Part shown: positions 43,201 to 54,579 of the stretch, in pieces
Position numbering within the stretch: position 1 is the first letter of the stretch
Layout: every line of letters begins with the position of its first letter
DNA from: Heterodera schachtii
Lineage: Eukaryota; Nematoda; Chromadorea; Rhabditida; Heteroderidae
NCBI GenBank assembly: GCA_023374025.1
Contig: SIJG01000004.1
Location: 3,752,965-3,816,964, forward strand
Direction of reading: 5' to 3'
Length of the DNA stretch: 64,000 nucleotides
The notes under the pieces: generated by a model
What the model was told of the DNA's origin: nothing
Seen by the model: the letters and a program-made list of their open reading frames with translations, nothing else
Database searches by the model: none
Position numbers and translations under genes: made by a program

Positions 43201-45064
43201 TTTTTTTCAATTCTAATTAGAGCTGTCCATCATTAAATATAATAGTTTTATATTTATAATTCTATTCAAGCAATTTAATTGTTTTGCTGAATTTTATTTT
43301 TAGTAATAGTTTTTGTCTTTGATTTTTATTAATTGTTTTTATTTTTGTAAATGCCAATAAGTTTTTGTAAATTTTTAAGAATACAAGTCATAGAAGCAGG
43401 TTAAATATTGTTATTGTTAAAACAATTCAGTTTTATATTAGGCTTTTATTGAATATCGCAGCATAAAAATAGGCTTTCACAAATGTAAAAGATTTTGATT
43501 TATTTTTTTTTATTTTAAATTAATCTTTTTCTTTACTAATGGACATAAATTTATTTATGGGAAAATTAAGTCATATAAATTGCTTCCGTACTTTTCAAGG
43601 AATATTATTATTTTGTTTTTCTTTCTTTAAAATTTTAATTATTATGAGAAATGTTTTATCATATTAATTAAATTTAATTCTCATTGGATACATTGCACAT
43701 ACGGTGCAAAAAAAAAGATTTGACGATTTCTTGTGTATAAATATTATGTAAATTTATATGTATAAATTTATAACTTTCTTAATTAAAGTTTGATATGTAT
43801 CATTTTCTCGGTGTCACATTTGATATTTTAGTTCACATGCATTTAAGATTTCTTGTTTATATATAACTATAATTTGAAAAGGAACATAATGTAGCTTTTA
43901 TCATTTTTATCTTTTGCTTAATTCCTAATTCATTAATGTAATTATTTTTGATTTATAATCATCTATTTTGGAAGCAAATACTATTTTTTTTTCCTATTAC
44001 AAGACTATTTACTGTTATTATATGTTTATTTCTCGTCATTTGCGTTATTAATTAGTCATGCAAAACGGTTTTTACAAAAATGTTTAATAAATTAATAAAT
44101 ATATGTTTTTAATATAATTGGGACAATTTGTGATCTTTTTGTATTTGGGATTTGGTTAATTCAAATTTTGCGCTTAATTTATTAATTTTTTTATATTAAA
44201 TTTATTTAGTGCTTCCTGCGCTGAGACGCCTTAAAGCAATTTTTATTGAAATTTATTTTTATTGCACAATAAAAGGTTTTATGACTTTTATATATCTTGA
44301 AAATAATTAATAAAAAGTAATGGATTTTACCTAATATCATTATTATTTTTTTCTGCTTATTGTTAGTTGTTTTTATCTTTATGTCATTTTTAGGTCCATC
44401 TGAGGCCACAGATGTTTTTCATTTTATTATATTAATAATTTATTAATCATTTCTATTTAAATTTTTTGCTTCCTTCGTTATAATTCTATTTAATTTAATA
44501 TAGAAACTGACGGTCACACATGGGCCAAAGGTTCTTATTTGCATCCATATTTAATTTTTAATAAATGTTTGTTCACTTAAATTGTTTAATATTCGTTTTA
44601 ATTATCCGTTAATATTTTTATTCTATTTTTTATTTCAGTGATTCATTTAAAAAACTTTTATGATTCATAAATTATTTGTTTTCTAAATATATCTTTTAAT
44701 TTTTCCTTTTTTGAAGTGTTTTAAATATTGTCTGCTGAACAAGATATCGCAGTGTGTAAAAATTCAATTTTTCGTTAATTAAATTTGTAAATAATAATAA
44801 ATATTTATGAATTTCTTTGATAAAAACTCAATTTCAGGACTGCATTATTTTGTTACAAATTAAGGACTAAAATTGATATTTTAATTGGCGTTTTAACTTG
44901 CCTTTCCACGTAAAATTTTTTCCAATTTTTGTTGCATTAGATAAATTGGTGTACACAATTCCGATTTTATTTATTGTCTGATTAATTACAATTTGGTTTT
45001 AAATTATTTGAGGAAAATTTATTCACTTGGCCACATTTATGTCGAAGGTTCACTTTTGAATATT
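43200..45064. other. AT-rich stretch, partly duplicated at 55.0-55.6 kb
   Basis: No gene seen. The part 44570-45045 matches about 55010-55560, for example TTGGCGTTTTAACTTGCC and TTGGTGTACACAATTCCGAT, in the same orientation. The MULE element inserted just after this segment. Confidence 0.6.
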
Positions 45065-45073
45065 TAATTATTG

Positions 45074-46159
45074 CGTGGTGCGACTTTTGGGGATTTGCAA
45101 CTTGGGGACCCGACATTTGGGGACCCGACTTTTGGGGACCCCGACATTTGGGGACCCGACTTTTGGGGACCCGACACTTAGGGAACCCGACATTTGGGGA
45201 CCCGACAATTGGGGACCGAACGACATTTGAGCAAAAGGCACTTAGGGAAACCACCGACATTTGGCAACCCGACATTTAGGGACCCGACATTTGGGGATTT
45301 TAATGAAACAAAATAAAAATTACTTAAAAATTTAATTTTAAGCCCAAAATAAGACAAAATTATGTCTGCTTTAGCAAGAGTTAATTCACATTGCAACAAA
45401 AAAACAAAATATTGTGCGCCCCAAGTTCTGAAGAACACTATCATGGTGATTCCAGGTATGAACAGGAAACAGTGGAGTTCTTCCACGAACAAAGTCACAC
45501 GAAAGATAAGAAACCGAAAAGTAACCTCAGCATTTTGTTGCTGTACGCAATTAGACAGCAAAGTCGTCTGGAATTTTTTGAATGCCCTTGACGGATTTCT
45601 GTTCCCGTTGGCCCTTGGGAAAGGCACTTTAAATAAAAGTTGAAAATGGGTGTACTACAGAAGAGTGTATTGTTATTTGTCTATTGTTTGTGGTTAGTAT
45701 GGGCTCAAATTCTGCTACCTCCTCGCGGTGAGTCCGGAAACAGAGTTTATTTTTAAAATATTATTTAATTTTTTCTTGCAATGGAATTAACTCTGGCTAA
45801 AGCAGCCGTAATTTTGTCTAATTTTGGGCTTAAAATTAAATTTTTAAGTAATTTTTATTTTGTTTCATTAAAATCCCCAAATGTCGGGTACCTAAATGTC
45901 GGGTTGCCAAATGTCGGTGGTTTCCCTAAGTGCCTTTTGCTCAAATGTCGTTCGGTCCCCAATTGTCGGGTCCCCAAATGTCGGGTTCCCTAAGTGTCGG
46001 GTCCCCAAAAGTCGGCTCCCCAAATGTCGGGATCCCCAAGTGTCGGGTTCCCTAAGTGTCGGGTCCCCAAAAGTCGGGTCCCCAAATGTCGGGGTCCCCA
46101 AAAGTCGGGTCCCCAAATGTCGGGTCCCCAAGTTGCAAATCCCCAAAAGTCGGGTAGCC
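45074..46159 (-). mobile_element. MULE-like fold-back element 1 with 9-bp TSD
   Basis: The element starts CGTGGTGCGACTTTTGGGG and ends in the complement of GGCTACCCGACTTTTGGGG. It is flanked by the 9-bp direct repeat TAATTATTG at 45065-45073 and 46160-46168, the size typical of Mutator-like elements. Both arms (45080-45300, 45880-46150) are inverted arrays of a 15-bp unit, ACCCGACATTTGGGG, with variants. The interior holds a decayed transposase fragment on the minus strand. A near-identical element in opposite orientation lies at 59646-60813. Confidence 0.88.
45400..45640 (-). pseudogene. MULE transposase remnant
   Basis: The minus strand, in broken frames, reads GRTPLFPVHTWNHHDSVLQN followed by LGRT, where homology is cut. 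The sister copy at 60180-60360 continues RTNNAQEGFHLAL. A Trp-Asn core followed by RTNN-x-xEG-W/F-H is characteristic of the C-terminal part of MULE-type DDE transposases. Stops and frame changes make it non-functional. This identification supports the 9-bp duplications seen at the element ends. Confidence 0.55.
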
Positions 46160-46169
46160 TAATTATTGA

Positions 46170-49100
46170 GTATTATTAATGAAAATTTTAATTATTTGAA
46201 AACTTTTTATCTTGCATACAGTCAGCTGTTTTTTTTTACTCGGGAACTTTGGACCATTTTTAGTCACTTTATAATATAAGGTGAAAATTTTTAATGGATA
46301 TTTTTTATACCTTTATTTTAGTAATTAGTTTATAATTTACTATTTTTATTCAATATTTTAAACATACTTCATTCATTTTTTATTAATCATTATTTTTTTT
46401 TAAATAATTATTTTCAAGGGTAATTATTATTATATTAATTTTTGAAAATATTCAATAGATGAAAAAATCATATTTATTGTTATTGCTCCTTGACAAATTA
46501 TCTGACGAACTCGCTAGTACCATAGAATTCAGTAAATCTAATTCGTTTACTTTTTTTTTGATTTAGCGAAGAAATAAATGCAAAGCCTTTTTGTTCTTGA
46601 TATTATTTTTAGTATTCTCATGGCCATGCCGGTAAAACTGAAAATTTTAAAATTAAATAATAAATATTTCACCTTGTATTACGTGCTGTTGAATTTTTTT
46701 GGTGATTTCGTTAATATTTGAGGATAAGTTTTTATATAAATATTTATTAATAAAATTAATGTATTTTTAAATTAAGATGAGTTCAAAATTTTTATATATT
46801 TTTTTTTGATATAACTAAAGAAAAAAAAATTTTCTTGCGTATTTGCATCAACAATCTTACATTATACTCTCAAATCAGTTGCGTTGTGAGTTTGACTTTG
46901 TCTGTCTTGAGAATTCCTCAAAGTGTTATGTGTCGAATGATGCTTTAACATGTACAAATTTTACATTATTCCCTGATATAGTTTTTAGTTAACCGACTTT
47001 AAGTATTATCATTTAATTAAGTTCTAATTATTTTAAATTTTTCATTTTTTGTTTAAAGATATTTAATTTACTGATTTATAGATGGCAGCCCTCTCTCTTT
47101 ACATTAAATGAATTACATTATTTTTGAATGATTTTTTTATTTTCGTGAGTGTTCCACATTAAGGAAAGCTACAATAAATGTTTTACCGTGGATAACTATA
47201 TTATATTAAAGTTTTCGATAGATTAATCCAGTAGAATATTACCATTTTTTATTATTGAACTTTGTTGAAACCCCTTTAATTGCAAAATTTTATCATTTTA
47301 TTACGATTATTCAAATTATTTTTAACTTATTATTAAATTTAATTCTTTTTAGTTAATTTTTATGTTTTTGTTACTTTTATAATATAAGGAAAAATTTTTC
47401 TTCCCTCAGGCTCGAGACAATTTTATCTGTGTCCTACTTTATTTTTAACAAAGCCTTTTTTGTTCTTGATATTATTTTATTGATAATTGTAATTTTATTT
47501 ACAGAAAAAAGCAGGGTTTTCTTTTTTATTTTTTATCCATACTTTCTTCTTTTCATGCGTTTCAACTCTGTTCGTGGTGACGCCACTTGCAAAATATTTT
47601 TTTCGTTTTATCTATTTTTATTCTTCTTTTTAATCTCATATTTTGATAAAATATTTTATTAATATTAAAATAAAGTAAATCAATATTTTTTCTTCTTTTT
47701 CAGAATTTCTTTTTTTTATACTTTCATCAGCAATCGCGTTATAAATATTTTGAAAAATTATTTGTATAATTTTTAACTAAAACTATTATCATTTTCAGTT
47801 TTTTTATTTACATTTTCAGTATATTTTTTAGTTTATTTCTTATTGCTTCTCTCACAATAAAAAAGCATACTTAATTTATTTTCTAGGATATAAGTATAAG
47901 AACTTCGTTTTTATTTTATCAGGTTTCTAATTGATGAATTTCTTTATTAATATCATGTCACATCTTGAACCTTCAAAAAGATGCCCTGTTTTTTGTCTTA
48001 AATTTATTGCAATTTTCTCAGTTAATATTCTTTATTAGATTATTATTCATAATACCAATTAAGAAATTTAATTTAAGTTCAATTGAATTTTTTTGATAAA
48101 ACAAACAATGATTAAAAACACAAATAATTTTTCTTAATATTTTTTATTTTTTACATTCGATTATTTATTAGCAACTACAGTTTAGTTATAACTAATTATT
48201 TTTTATAATATGTTTATAAATATTTTTAAAATTGTGTGCAAACCTTTTCGAAATAAACACTTGTTCAATTCTTTAAGTGAATTTGTAATTTATGTGCTGT
48301 GAAAAACTCATTTTTAAGGTTAAATATTTTAATTTTGCATAGAGAATGTGAATTTTTTTATTTTCTTGTATGACCAAATTTTTCATGGCTATACAGATAT
48401 AAAATTAATTATTAGTATTTTTTGTTTAAAATATGGAATATTTATTTTAAAAATAGTCCATGTTTTTATTAATTTCCAATATTAATGATTACAATTACAT
48501 TTATGAATTACACAAATCATATTAAAATATTGTTATCTTTAAAATATTATAGATATTTTGAAAAAAAATTGACCTATATTTATTTTCCCTTGGATTGAAT
48601 CGCAAGATTGTGTAGTTCATGGAAAAGCTTCTTTCATCAAATTAATAATATTAATTTACCTTTATTTGTTTTTATTCAATAAATATTTTAATTATTCTCT
48701 TGTCAAATGCATCATTATTGATTCTGCCTGCGGGTGTGAAATACTCTGACTGTTTTTATTAGTTCATTTCAGGGTTCTCTAAGGTTCTTATTTTTGAGAA
48801 CTTAAAATTATCAGTCGGTAAATATTTGATTTAATCGATAGAAAGAAAAATATAAATTTTGTTTTTATAAAAAATAGTTTTTAAAAGCTTGTCGCGTCAT
48901 TAATCTTTTTTAAAAATAAATGTTTCTAAAAGGTTTTTTTATTCTTTTTTTTGATTATTAAGTTATTATGAATATAAAACAATAAAAAGAACTAAAATTT
49001 ATTTATTAAGTAATTTTTAATTCTTTTCGGTAATTTTTGGTAGACTTTGGGCCATTTATTTTTAAAAAATTTAATAATGTTATTAAATTTATTCATCCAT

Positions 49101-49650
49101 TCTGACGAAATGCTCTATCATTTTTTGTTACAGTGTAATTTAATAAATATTTTTTAGATATATATTATTTTATAAAAATCATTTATCCAGCCAAATAAAG
49201 TCGTTTTATATTAGCATTTCCAATTTATACGGCATTATTCCTTAAGCTGATGAAACATTAAAATAATTTCCAAAAATTAATTCATTCATGATTTTCACTC
49301 TGCAACAGCTGTAGACTACTCAACAGCCTTTCAAATGTTTCGTTGTTATTTTTTGTTTTATAATTATTTTATATATTTTATCTTTATTGTTTTTAAAAAT
49401 ATATTACAATTTTACATCATTCCTTGCATTACATTATATAGCTTATTTATCTTAATCATTAAAAACAATTTATTGTGGGTAATTCCCAAAATTACAAGTT
49501 ATGTTTTAATATATCTTACATTAATTAGAATATTAATATTTTTAAAAATTTTATTCGAATTTTTTTAATTTTTAGCATCACTTTAATTTTTTGATTTGTA
49601 GATTCAATACTAAAAAATTTAAAAAAACTCGCTTTTTTCTCTGTAAGAAA
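46170..49650. other. AT-rich stretch with old duplications
   Basis: No gene seen. Segments resemble others in the window: 46170-46240 with 55245-55310; 47733-47890 with 33110-33260 and 37140-37290; and 48600-48900 with 56780-57000 and 63540-63840. Frames such as 47429-47662 and 49335-49568 are hydrophobic products of T-rich sequence. Confidence 0.55.
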
Positions 49651-49659
49651 TAACACAGC

Positions 49660-49800
49660 AGTTCTACCAGCATTATTTGGGCACAGTTTGCTAAGAAACA
49701 GAACAAATGTTTAAAAAATTTCCGGCGGCGCCTATCGGCACCGCTGGACCCTTTCACCTCGCCCCTTCCCAAAAAATTTTTCGGAAAAATGCGCCGAAAA
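49660..49800 (+). repeat. GC-hairpin module, copy 6, with conserved flank
   Basis: TTTGCTAAGAAACAGAACAAA precedes the hairpin at 49724-49745, nearly the same flank as at 24626-24650. This shows that the repeated unit is about 100 bp or longer and not just the hairpin. Confidence 0.8.
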
Positions 49801-50324
49801 AAATTGTTAAAAATCTAATTTTTGACTCTGAATGCACTGAAATTTAAAATTGCTTAGGTATGTTTTGCACAAACTTGTTAAATCGATTTTCGGAAATGTA
49901 TAATTTCTCATTTCTAAGCCGGAATTGCTCAGAAAAATAGTTGCCGGCGAGAAATATGTTATTAATGCTTGATTTAATTGAATAAAATGCAGTTTTAAGC
50001 AGTTAAACAGTTTTAAAAAATTTACTTATTTTTGATCCTTAAAACTTATTTTTGACCAGCGATATACTTATTTTGGGAAATTTTCAAGGGTAGCCCTTTT
50101 TTAGAACTATACTGTTAATAATTATTCAAAATTTTTTTGTCAATAGATTTTTCATTAACACGCTTATTGAGTTATTTTATTACATTACCTTTGAATTAAT
50201 TTTATGGTATCTTTTGCCTCTTTTGCATATTGTTGCCCTTCTAAAAAATTGATAAATTATTGTAATTATTTTTTTTAATGTTGTGTATTTTTGACAAATG
50301 AATTATTTTCCGTCTCATTAACGA

Positions 50325-50770
50325 TATTTAGGGTCGCAACTTTTAGTGACGAAAAATCTCAAAATAGTTAACTAAAATAGTGAGTAAAAATCCCAACTAG
50401 TGAAGAAATAGTGACAAAAGTCCCAAATAGTGACGAATAGTGACATAATTTTCAGCCAAAAATTGAACAAAATTAATTTTTTTTTCACTAGTGCAGTTGC
50501 CAATGAGCTACATTTCCTTTATAAAATTCTTTTAGCAAATATTTAACTTTTGAAATCAAAAAATTTTGTCAAGAAAAAAATTTTTGGGGAAGAATTTTTG
50601 TGAAAATTTTTTCATTTCATAGGAGTGTATTTTTTTTAATTTTTGGTCGATTCTTAGGGGATCATTTTCGGTTTTTATTGCGTTTTTGTTAAGGTATTTT
50701 ACAAAAAATGTCGAAATACTGAAAAAATAGTGATAAAGCTCCAAAATAATGAATTTTCTTATAACTAAAT
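50325..50770. repeat. Possible diverged relative of the 4221-4827 element
   Basis: Both sides contain AATAGTGAC/ATAGTGA units, and the interior (GTGTATTTTT, GATTCTTAGGGG, TTTTTATTGCGTTTTTGTTAA) matches the interior of the hAT-like element at 4221-4827. The left edge TTTAGGGTCGCAAC may be a TIR; the right end was not found. Confidence 0.4.
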
Positions 50771-51050
50771 TGTGCTCCTACGATTGTGAAAATGAAATGG
50801 CATTATTTAAATATTTATTTCATATTTTAAAGGCATTTAGGTACTAATATTACCTTGAATTTAGTATTTGATTTGCTTTATAGATATTTTATGTATATTA
50901 CATCTTTTTTGGTTATATTTTTATTAAAATAATTTTTTTTTCAAGTCACAACCTGTATAATAATCAATTTTATTCCCATTTGTTTAAGTATTATGTAATT
51001 TTTAATATTTAATTTTCTTATTTAAAATTCGACTGGTCGCATTTTCTCGT

Positions 51051-51156
51051 TTATATATCACCGCTTCTTTTGGCAATCCTTGGTGCCCCCATGAATACCA
51101 GGCGGTCAATATCCAGCTCCACCGGTTCCGTGGCTTCCAGCCACACAAACCCTTCT
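51051..51156 (-). CDS. Isolated exon-like segment, protein unknown
   Basis: The minus strand reads EGFVWLEATEPVELDIDRLV followed by FMGAPRIAKRSGDI and a TAA. GC content is about 50% in a roughly 20% GC background. It follows AAATGTAG, an acceptor-like site, and GCGGTGATAT within it could be a donor. The amino-acid pattern is strongly protein-like. No neighbouring exon or family assignment could be made. A relic of a gene or an exon of a long-intron gene are both possible. Confidence 0.4.
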
Positions 51157-51159
51157 ACA

Positions 51160-52887
51160 TTTATTATTTTTGATTTTTTATATTTAATGAACATTTTTGT
51201 TTGTAGCATCTAATAGAGAAACGTATAGTTTTTCTTTTTATATAAGAAAAAATATTTATTATCCTTAAAATTTTGGTATTTGTATTTTTTCTCAACTTTA
51301 CTATTATTCTAATTATTCGCTATAATAACATTTAATTGTTAAATTTTTATATTTTATTAATTATTAATATTGTTAATTAAATAACATCGTCGTATGTTCC
51401 TTTCCATAGCTTTTTGTTTTTCAAATTTTTCTGTGTCATTGAATTAGTTTTACTTTTTATGCCTTTTTCATATTATCTTGGCTCCTTCTCTCAAACGGTT
51501 TTAAATGTTGCATAATCATTTTTTTTTTTGATTAGTTAGCTATTTAAAATCTCGATTTCTTACGCCTCACCCGTTTTTGGGCTTTTAAAATTCTCTTTAA
51601 GTTATTTTTTATTCGAATTTGTATGATTATCAACTATTCACTCTATTCATTTGAACTAAAACAAGAATAGAAATAATATTATTATGTATATTCGGTTATA
51701 TGTATTTTTGCTATTTTTGAATTTATTTTAATTTAAGCATATTTTATATGATTATAAATTATAGTTTTTTGTAAATGAATAAATAATAATGCATAACAAT
51801 TCTGAAAAAAACATTTAAATTTTAAAGTTCTTATCATATTATACATTTAAGTCAACTTCTCTTTCTTTATTTTTATTCTTGCAAAATTTTAAATTTTTTA
51901 CGTAATTTTAACTGAAAATCATTTTTATTTATTGTAAAGGCATTTTGGCATTTCTTTATGTATTCTTCCAACTCAAATGTCGGTTGGACATGTTTTCATC
52001 GTTATACTATTTTTTTTTAATTTTCTTTCATTTAGGATATTAAATAATAATAATTACTGTATCATTTTTAACAAAATTTTTCTTTTACAATAGTTGAAGC
52101 GGTATAATATAATTATTTTTTATTAAAGTAATTTTATAATTTTCCAAGCATTTTTATTTTTTTTTAAATAATGTTTTTTCTTTATTCATTAAAGAAAATA
52201 AATTATTTTTTACTTTTTTATTTAATCTTGCCGCGTTCGCTAAAAAAGGGTACGTGCGTTGAATTTCTACTCCGAATTAAATTTTTTAATGCCATTTGGT
52301 AAAATCTAAATAAATTTTTTACTATTATCTATGGAATAATTTGTCAATACATTTTTATTACCCATTTCTTAGATTATTTTAATTACTTATATGAGATTTT
52401 TTTTCATATATCTCTTGCTTTTTTTGCATATTTTAATTTCTGAAATAATTAATAATGATTGGGTTTTACGTTTTAAATTTAATTGTTTTATTTTTTTGTA
52501 TTTCTCGGTATCTTTTAATAAATTATTCTCTTTCTTTTCCTTTTAATTTTTAGGTCTTTCACTCATTATTAATTATTTATGTTTCGTTTATTTATCTCCT
52601 TTTTTGTTTTTTGAATAAACAATCTTTTAATGGTTATAAATTTCATTTGTTTTATTAAATTATTATTTTATCCATATAATTAATTTCTATTTGAATATCA
52701 TATATAATTTCTTTTCCCAATCTTCATAATACTTTTTCACGGCAACGAGGATTAATTTTATTTTAATTTTCCTTTACATTTGGATTTATCATGACAAAAT
52801 ATCAATTTCAATGAACAATCCAGAAAAAAATTGTTGAATAATTTCAAAACAAATCAAATTTAAAGTTTCTGAATTAACTATTTCAAT
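51160..52887. other. AT-rich stretch, no gene recognised
   Basis: T-rich non-coding DNA with no recognisable transposon ends or RNA genes. Confidence 0.55.
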
Positions 52888-52895
52888 ATATATAT

Positions 52896-53733
52896 CAGTG
52901 ATGCCGCGGGTTGAGAAAAATTTCGGGTTCGGGTTTCGGGTCGGGCACTCGAAAAATTTCGAGTTCGGGTTTCGGGTTGAGAAAAACTTTGGGTTTCGGG
53001 TATCGGGTTTCGGGTCGAGAAAAATGTCGGGTTTCGAGTCAATTGAAAAATTTTTATAATATGTTCAAAATCGATAAGAATTTTTTTATCGAATGAAAAA
53101 TCATTAAAACTTTTCTGCGTCACGCTTTTTCAATGTAAACTTCTCGAACAAGAAGACTGGCGGTGCCGATAGGCGCCGCCAGGAAAAAATTTGAAAATTT
53201 GAGTTAAATTTGGTAACAGATTTTCACCAAAAAATTGCCAACTTTTTGCGCTTTAAGTTGACAAATTTTTGCCTTTAAAAACGTTTTTTACGGCGTTTTT
53301 CCAAAAAAAAGATCAAAGTTTTGGTTAAATTTGCGGTTTTAGGCTGTTTAAAAAACAAAAATAATAATTTTTAAGTTTAAATATTTTTTATTAATTTAAT
53401 TTCAATTGAAATAATGTAAAGAAAATGTAAATATTCTATACCACTGGGGAATTGAACCCGAGCGAAAATAAAGAAAGGCAAAAGGTATAGCCATTACACC
53501 ACATTTGAATTTGAACACATGCTGTAAATGAAATAAATGAATTATTTATTCTCAAAAATCTCCTTCTCCAACAATTTCCTTCTCTTTTCTCACTTAGATC
53601 CCCATTCTTACCGGTGCATATTTTTTTGCCTATGCCGCGGGTTGAGAAAAATTTCGGGTTCGGGTTTCGGGTTCGGGTCGAGAAAAACCTGGGGTTTCGG
53701 GTCTCGAGTTTCGGGTTCGGGTTGGCATCACTG
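52896..53733. mobile_element. hAT-like non-autonomous element
   Basis: The ends CAGTGATGCC and GGCATCACTG are a 10-bp TIR with the CAGTG start common in hAT elements. The flanks ATATATAT (52888-52895) and ATAGATAT (53734-53741) match at 7 of 8 positions. Subterminal regions are CGGGTTTCGGGT minisatellites in the same orientation at both ends. The interior has a reversed GC-hairpin module (53159-53180) and a tRNA-like sequence. No transposase. Confidence 0.7.
53441..53512 (-). other. tRNA-like sequence with A and B boxes
   Basis: On the minus strand, GTGGTGTAATGGCTATACC resembles a D-arm/A box and GGGTTCAATTCCC a T-arm/B box, about 45 nt apart. The acceptor stem does not pair and the anticodon arm is AT-rich without a clear stem, so this is a tRNA-derived relic or SINE head, not a functional tRNA gene. 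Confidence 0.45.
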
Positions 53734-54188
53734 ATAGATATATTTTCTTCTTATAATTTTTTTTAATTTAAAAAAAATTTTCATTTTTTAAACCCTGAAA
53801 ATTTATGCAAATTTTTGGTAAATCAAACCCACTTCAAGATTGGACAATTTAAATAGAAAATCGGGAGAATTTTATTTTCAAAAATTTTGGAAATTTGCGA
53901 TTTCTGCAAAAAATTCAGAACGCCGTTTGAAAGTGAGCTTTCACAAATTAAATATTAAAAAATCCGAAATATTTTGATTATAAGAGAGGTATTTTCTTTT
54001 TTATTTTTAACTCTTTTTTGAAGAAACTTTAAAAATGAAACTTATTGGGATTCGGGAACAAAGGGAGCTGCACTTGTTTTAGAGTAGAAAACTTTTTACA
54101 ACAGTCATCAAAAATATGGCTTTATGGGAAAATGAATATTATATCTTTCAACATATAAAATGTTAATTATTTATTTATATTTTTAAAT

Positions 54189-54317
54189 GAAGACCCGGAA
54201 CAAGTGAAAGAAGCCGATCAAACCGAAATCACACACGTTCCAACACCGCCGCGACAACAAATACTGCCAGCCGAACCGCGTCCTCAGCGAAACCGAAAAC
54301 CTCCAAAAAATTGGTGA
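54189..54317 (+). pseudogene. C-terminal end of an LTR-retrotransposon polyprotein
   Basis: The frame reads EDPEQVKEADQTEITHVPTP and continues to PQRNRKPPKNW and a TGA at 54315-54317. A charged, Pro-rich tail ending in RKPPKxW is common after the integrase of Ty3/gypsy-type Pol. It is followed by a polypurine tract and an LTR start, which supports the reading. The rest of the element is missing upstream, where AT-rich DNA begins abruptly. Confidence 0.5.
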
Positions 54318-54374
54318 TGTACCCAAAAGCTGGTGGACGATATGAACTTCAAGAATAGGAGGGCAACAAAACTT

Positions 54375-54385
54375 GAAGGGGGAAA
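54375..54385 (+). other. Polypurine tract
   Basis: GAAGGGGGAAA directly before TGTTGGGAATGG, the expected plus-strand primer site next to a 3' LTR. Confidence 0.55.
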
Positions 54386-54579
54386 TGTTGGGAATGGTCA
54401 TTCGTTCATAGTTTAAATTTCCCGCGCTTTCATTTTCATATTTATTTCTTGTTTGTCTTTTATTTAATTTAAAGACACAACAAATATTAATATCCAGCTA
54501 ATATTTTGAGAAAGTATTTAAAGAATTTATAATTTTGTTAAATGAAATTTTCTAATTTTCCACGCAATAAATGTCTACA
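54386..54579 (+). repeat. 3' LTR of a Ty3/gypsy-like element
   Basis: Begins TGTTGGGAATGG, contains AATAAA at 54566-54571 and may end at TCTACA (54579), giving TG...CA ends and about 194 bp. No second LTR copy was seen, so the right boundary is tentative. Confidence 0.45.

Noticed and set aside
45070..46150. Regularly spaced repeats as a CRISPR array
   Set aside because: Units are contiguous 15-bp tandem repeats without unique spacers, arranged as inverted arms of a transposon in eukaryotic DNA.
45178..46179. GSPNVG/RVPKC-type repetitive peptides at both fold-back elements
   Set aside because: Translations of the 15-bp minisatellite in different frames.
53441..53512. Functional tRNA gene
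   Set aside because: A and B boxes are recognisable, but acceptor and anticodon stems do not form.
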